Origin: Maritalea mediterranea
Lineage (GTDB): Bacteria > Pseudomonadota > Alphaproteobacteria > Rhizobiales > Devosiaceae
Direction of reading: 5' to 3'
Length of the DNA stretch: 64,000 nt
NCBI RefSeq assembly: GCF_021568695.1
Contig: NZ_JAKGTI010000001.1
Coordinates: forward strand, 1,302,001 to 1,366,000
The notes below the pieces were generated by a model, which was given only the letters and a program-made list of their open reading frames with translations, did not search any database and was not told the DNA's origin. Position numbers and translations under genes: made by a program. Below are positions 60,766-64,000 of the stretch, one piece after another (the first letter of the stretch is position 1; every line of letters begins with the position of its first letter).

Positions 60766-62826
60766 TTAATCGATCTTCATCAGATAGTTGGCCAACCGCA
60801 ACCGACTGTCCCCAAGGCGCACCCGATAGACCTGATAATTGGCCAAGACTTTCTGGACATAGCCCCTTGTTTCGGTGAAGGGGATGAGTTCGATCCAGTC
60901 CACCACATCAATTTTGCCAGACCGAGGGTCGCCGAACCGCTTCAGCCACTTGTTTACATTGCCCGCGCCCGCATTATAAGCCGCCGCTGCCAGCACAAGA
61001 GATCCGTCATATCGTTCCAACTGAGCCTTCAAATAGGTAGAGCCGAGCAAGGCGTTATAGGACGGATCACTGGTCAGCCGTGACTTGGAATAGTTCAAGC
61101 CCAGTTTGCCTGCTGTCTCTTTTGCAGTGCCCGGCATCAATTGCATCAAGCCCAATGCGCCGGAATGTGATTGCGCAGTGCGGTCAAATCGACTTTCCTG
61201 TCGCGCAACCGCATAAACCGCTGCAGCATCCACTGCGGCCAGTTGATTGCGCGGTAGTCCGTCTTTCGGGAACTCGAACAAGTCAAGGTCAACGCCGCGG
61301 TTGCTGGAAATGCTCGCCATCAGGATCGCCAGATCATGCGCTTCAATATCCTGCGCCAGACGGGCGGTGAGCAACATTTCACCGGGCGCTTTCACCTGAT
61401 AAATCAATCGGCGGACAAGAGGGCGGGCAAAGCCATACGTCTTGTTGCCTTCAAATAGTCGAATAGCCTGCACCAACTCTCTTTGGTTAAACCCAGGCTC
61501 GGCGTCGCGCCAGGCGGGCAAGGGCGAGAGTTGGATCTCTTGGATATTCAGTTTGTGCGCAGCAAGTTGACCGTAATAATAATCGTCATGCTTGGCAGCG
61601 CGCTGATATTTGGCGCGGGCCAGCTCGATCTGGCCCCTCGCCTCATGCGCGCGTCCCCACCAATAATGGGATTCGCTGATGGATGTGGGCAGAGTGGACA
61701 ACGATGCCATTTTTTCAAAGTGCTTGGCAGCTGTAGCGGCATCCCCCAAGAACCGCAATGCGATCCAACCGGCATGGAATTGGGCATCTACGACACGGCC
61801 TTCTGGGCCATGTGTATAGCCAGCAGCGGCCAGATAGGCGTTCTTCTTGTCGCCTGCTTCCAGCAGTTCGCGCGCCAGATAGCGGCGCTTATACCACCAC
61901 AAATGGCTTTCAGGCAGGTCGCCCGCGGCGCGGTTTAGGTGTGCTACGGCGCCCGCATTGGATCCGCGCAATTGCGCCCATTCGGCATTCGCCCAGTGAA
62001 ACAGATTGTGGCTGCGATATTGGGGATCAACCCGGTCAAGCAGGGATTGCGCACTATTGTCCTTGCGCGCCACGGCGATAAACGCTCGCAACAGGCTTTG
62101 TTGCGCCGGCGTAAACTCATTGAATATCCGTTCCACAGCGCGGGCGCGATCATGCATCAGCAGCCGGTTGGCGCGCGCCCAATGGTCCGCATTGGTCAGT
62201 TGCCCCTTATAGCGGCGATAGAGATCTTGTTCGGTCGCGCGATCCAGAAAATTGTTCACCCAAACATGCTGAATAATGCGCCCCGCGCGCGCCACTTGCC
62301 CATCCTGCACATAGGCGTCTGCGAGCGCGATTTGCGCATCCACCAGTTGCGGCATCTCCCCGCCCAAAAGCTGGATGATTTCCTGATAAGACAGATCACG
62401 CTTAAGCAGCGATTGCTCCAAACGGATTTTATAGGTCGTTGCCGTGGCAAAATGCGGCGCATCGGCTTGGAAACGCAAAATTGTATTGTGGTCGATGTCA
62501 TCCTTGCCAAAATAAATCGCTGCCCATTGGATTGCCCGGCGCTCCACATTGTTTGAAAAACCACGGGCTGCATTGTAAGCCGCCGCGTAGTTTCCGTCAC
62601 GAAGCGCATCCAGTGCATTTTGAAATTGCTGACTGCCCTTTGCCCCTTGCATGATCACCGCGCCAGCACCGCCGGTCGAACTGGTGGTGACAGGATCAAT
62701 ATGAACTTGTGCCTGCGCCAATTGCGGCGCACCGACCAAGAGTGTCGTGCCCATCAACAGCGCGCGCAGGGCCATGCGGCTAGGGGCGATAAATTGGCGA
62801 AACGAAGCTGTGCTTGGGAGAAGCAT
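60766..62826 (-). CDS. Soluble lytic transglycosylase (Slt70-like)
   Basis: About 686 residues. Cleaves peptidoglycan glycan strands in the periplasm to give 1,6-anhydro ends. A signal peptide (ALRALLMGTTLLVGAPQLAQA) precedes ~460 residues of superhelical TPR-like alpha repeats. The catalytic SLT domain near the C-terminus has Glu in VARQESRF, then SGALGLMQLMPGTAKE and AAAAYNAGAGNVNKWL. The start is uncertain: ATG 62868, 62826 and 62775 are all in frame; 62826 has a weak CAGG box. The slt/dapA neighbourhood is typical of Rhizobiales. Confidence 0.9.
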   Translation of the reverse strand: MLLPSTASFRQFIAPSRMALRALLMGTTLLVGAPQLAQAQVHIDPVTTSSTGGAGAVIMQGAKGSQQFQNALDALRDGNYAAAYNAARGFSNNVERRAIQWAAIYFGKDDIDHNTILRFQADAPHFATATTYKIRLEQSLLKRDLSYQEIIQLLGGEMPQLVDAQIALADAYVQDGQVARAGRIIQHVWVNNFLDRATEQDLYRRYKGQLTNADHWARANRLLMHDRARAVERIFNEFTPAQQSLLRAFIAVARKDNSAQSLLDRVDPQYRSHNLFHWANAEWAQLRGSNAGAVAHLNRAAGDLPESHLWWYKRRYLARELLEAGDKKNAYLAAAGYTHGPEGRVVDAQFHAGWIALRFLGDAATAAKHFEKMASLSTLPTSISESHYWWGRAHEARGQIELARAKYQRAAKHDDYYYGQLAAHKLNIQEIQLSPLPAWRDAEPGFNQRELVQAIRLFEGNKTYGFARPLVRRLIYQVKAPGEMLLTARLAQDIEAHDLAILMASISSNRGVDLDLFEFPKDGLPRNQLAAVDAAAVYAVARQESRFDRTAQSHSGALGLMQLMPGTAKETAGKLGLNYSKSRLTSDPSYNALLGSTYLKAQLERYDGSLVLAAAAYNAGAGNVNKWLKRFGDPRSGKIDVVDWIELIPFTETRGYVQKVLANYQVYRVRLGDSRLRLANYLMKID

Positions 62827-63108
62827 TTTAAAACCTGTCAAATAACGCGATACAATTTTTGACGGCATTTTCGGGCTGCCGGACCTATGAACAAAGTCTA
62901 GCCCATTTAGGTGAATGATTGGTTTAGATACATTTTTAATCAAAATGATTTACCCATTCAGTGAAACAGGGCTTGTTGCCATCTTTTCAGCTCATTATGG
63001 TGCGCAACTCAGGTCTTTCTGCGCTCAAAGCGCGGAAAAAGTTTGACCTTTTTGCGCCAACATGGTGTCAACATGCCAACGAATAAAACGAAAAAAGGAT
63101 GTGAAGGG

Positions 63109-63987
63109 ATGTTTCGCGCCTCAATTACCGCATTGATCACGCCATTCAATAACGGCGAAGTCGATGAAGCCGCATTTAGACGCTTCATCGATTGGCAGAT
63201 CAATGAAGGCACGTCTGGATTGGTTCCGGTTGGAACCACGGGTGAGTCACCGACCGTGAGCCATGAAGAGCATAAACGGATCATCAAGATATGTGTCGAG
63301 GCGGCCAACAAACGTGTGCCGGTGATCGCCGGGGCAGGGTCCAATTCCACGCGCGAAGCTATTGGTTTTGCTGAATTTGCTGAAGAGGCAGGGGCCGACG
63401 CGATCCTTTCGGTGTCGCCATACTACAACAAGCCCAATCAGGATGGCTTGTTTGCCCATTTCTGTGCCATTGCAAAATCCACCAAGCTGCCGATGATTCT
63501 TTACAATATCCCTGGCCGCTCGATTGTGGATATTGAAGTGGACACCATGAAGCGCTTGCGCGACGAATGCCCGAACATTGTGGGCGTGAAAGATGCCACA
63601 GCCGACATGGCGCGGGTGTCTAACCAGCGGCATGTTCTGGGCCCTGACTTTGTACAGCTGTCTGGCGAAGATATTTCAGCGCTCGGGTTCAACGCCCATG
63701 GCGGGGTCGGGTGCATCTCTGTCACGTCAAATATTGCGCCGCGCCTTTGCGCAGAAATGCAGCAAGCCACGTTGGATGGCAATTATGAGGCGGCACTCGC
63801 GATTCAGGATCGCCTAGCGCCTTTGCACAAAGCCTTGTTTATGGACCCAAGCCCGGTGCCGGTTAAATATGCGGCAGAACGGTTGGGGTTGTGCAATGCC
63901 GATACACGGCTGCCGCTCTCGCCGATAACGGCAAAAACCAAGCTGGCCGTGGATGAAGCCTTGATTCATGCCGGCCTGATCAACTAA
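63109..63987 (+). CDS. dapA: 4-Hydroxy-tetrahydrodipicolinate synthase
   Basis: 292 residues, the standard DapA length. Condenses pyruvate with aspartate semialdehyde in the lysine/diaminopimelate pathway. The Schiff-base lysine is K161 (IVGVKDAT), with T43-T44 (VGTTGE), Y106 (SPYYNKP) and Y132 (LYNIPGR) at the active site. ATG 63109 gives the family N-terminus [13 protein letters not shown]; the longer frame from 63043 is not needed. It is divergent from the transglycosylase; the end of the window cuts the next gene off. Confidence 0.95.
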   Translation: MFRASITALITPFNNGEVDEAAFRRFIDWQINEGTSGLVPVGTTGESPTVSHEEHKRIIKICVEAANKRVPVIAGAGSNSTREAIGFAEFAEEAGADAILSVSPYYNKPNQDGLFAHFCAIAKSTKLPMILYNIPGRSIVDIEVDTMKRLRDECPNIVGVKDATADMARVSNQRHVLGPDFVQLSGEDISALGFNAHGGVGCISVTSNIAPRLCAEMQQATLDGNYEAALAIQDRLAPLHKALFMDPSPVPVKYAAERLGLCNADTRLPLSPITAKTKLAVDEALIHAGLIN

Positions 63988-64000
63988 ATCATTCCTATGG

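Noticed and set aside
1-64000. CRISPR array, insertion sequence, prophage or toxin-antitoxin pair
   Set aside because: No regularly spaced repeats, transposase, phage structural gene or typical toxin/antitoxin pair was seen on either strand.

Overview
The window looks like a piece of chromosome from a marine or alga-associated alphaproteobacterium, most likely Hyphomicrobiales (Rhizobiales) and possibly a Devosiaceae relative. The order-level call rests on a Porin_2-type porin, an OmpA protein with BON-like repeats beside a small helix-hairpin-helix protein, the soluble lytic transglycosylase / dapA divergent pair, an Irr-type iron control element, and many family-1 sugar ABC transporters. 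The genus is a guess. Base composition is mid-50s % GC by eye, with one clearly AT-richer gene (681-1679). No rRNA, CRISPR array, phage or transposase was seen; one tRNA (Ser, GCT anticodon) lies at 5407-5499.

Layout. 1-5138: end of a molybdopterin oxidoreductase, an AT-rich orphan membrane protein, a divergent RidA / YafY-type regulator pair, a TSUP permease, a nu-class-like GST and a DUF2147 protein. 5407-5499: tRNA-Ser. 5718-10159: a minus-strand operon (ECHDC3-like crotonase, acyl-CoA ligase, DmdA/GcvT-like demethylase) divergent from an IclR regulator. 10353-11645: aldose 1-epimerase and a small membrane protein. 11732-23604: nitrate assimilation, with a divergent LysR regulator and then nrtA, nrtB, a double-ATPase nrtCD, nirB, nirD, nasA and a cysG-like gene whose methyltransferase half has decayed. 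23564-35098: galactoside island (IclR and MalK-type ATPase on minus; binding protein, two permeases, GH36 alpha-galactosidase, IlvD/Edd dehydratase, SDR dehydrogenase and GH42 beta-galactosidase on plus). 35114-46336: LacI regulator and a nine-gene xyloside-type operon (ABC transporter, GH43, and two pairs of TIM-barrel isomerase plus Gfo/Idh/MocA oxidoreductase). 46502-53172: esterase and a ferric-siderophore ABC operon with two binding proteins and a FhuF-type reductase, with an Irr-box-like palindrome upstream. 53601-54389: SDR. 55015-59760: porin with a structured leader, then OmpA / 39-aa membrane peptide / HHH protein. 59784-63987: an alpha/beta-hydrolase-fold protein without its nucleophile, a lytic transglycosylase, and dapA.

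How the parts work together. The nitrate block can import nitrate/nitrite, reduce nitrate (NasA) and nitrite (NirBD), and make siroheme if precorrin-2 comes from elsewhere. The galactoside island fits import, intracellular hydrolysis to galactose, oxidation by the SDR and dehydration by the IlvD/Edd enzyme, as in the De Ley-Doudoroff route, but kinase and aldolase are not in the window. The xyloside operon pairs hydrolysis with two oxidoreductase/isomerase modules and may oxidise sugars before or after cleavage.

The best leads for new biology are the multi-stem leader of the porin gene, the degenerate CysG at the nitrate/sugar junction, the asymmetric double ATPase of the nitrate transporter, strong hairpins directly after four binding-protein genes, the DmdA-like cluster with a crotonase lacking both catalytic glutamates, and the duplicated TIM-barrel/Gfo-Idh modules.
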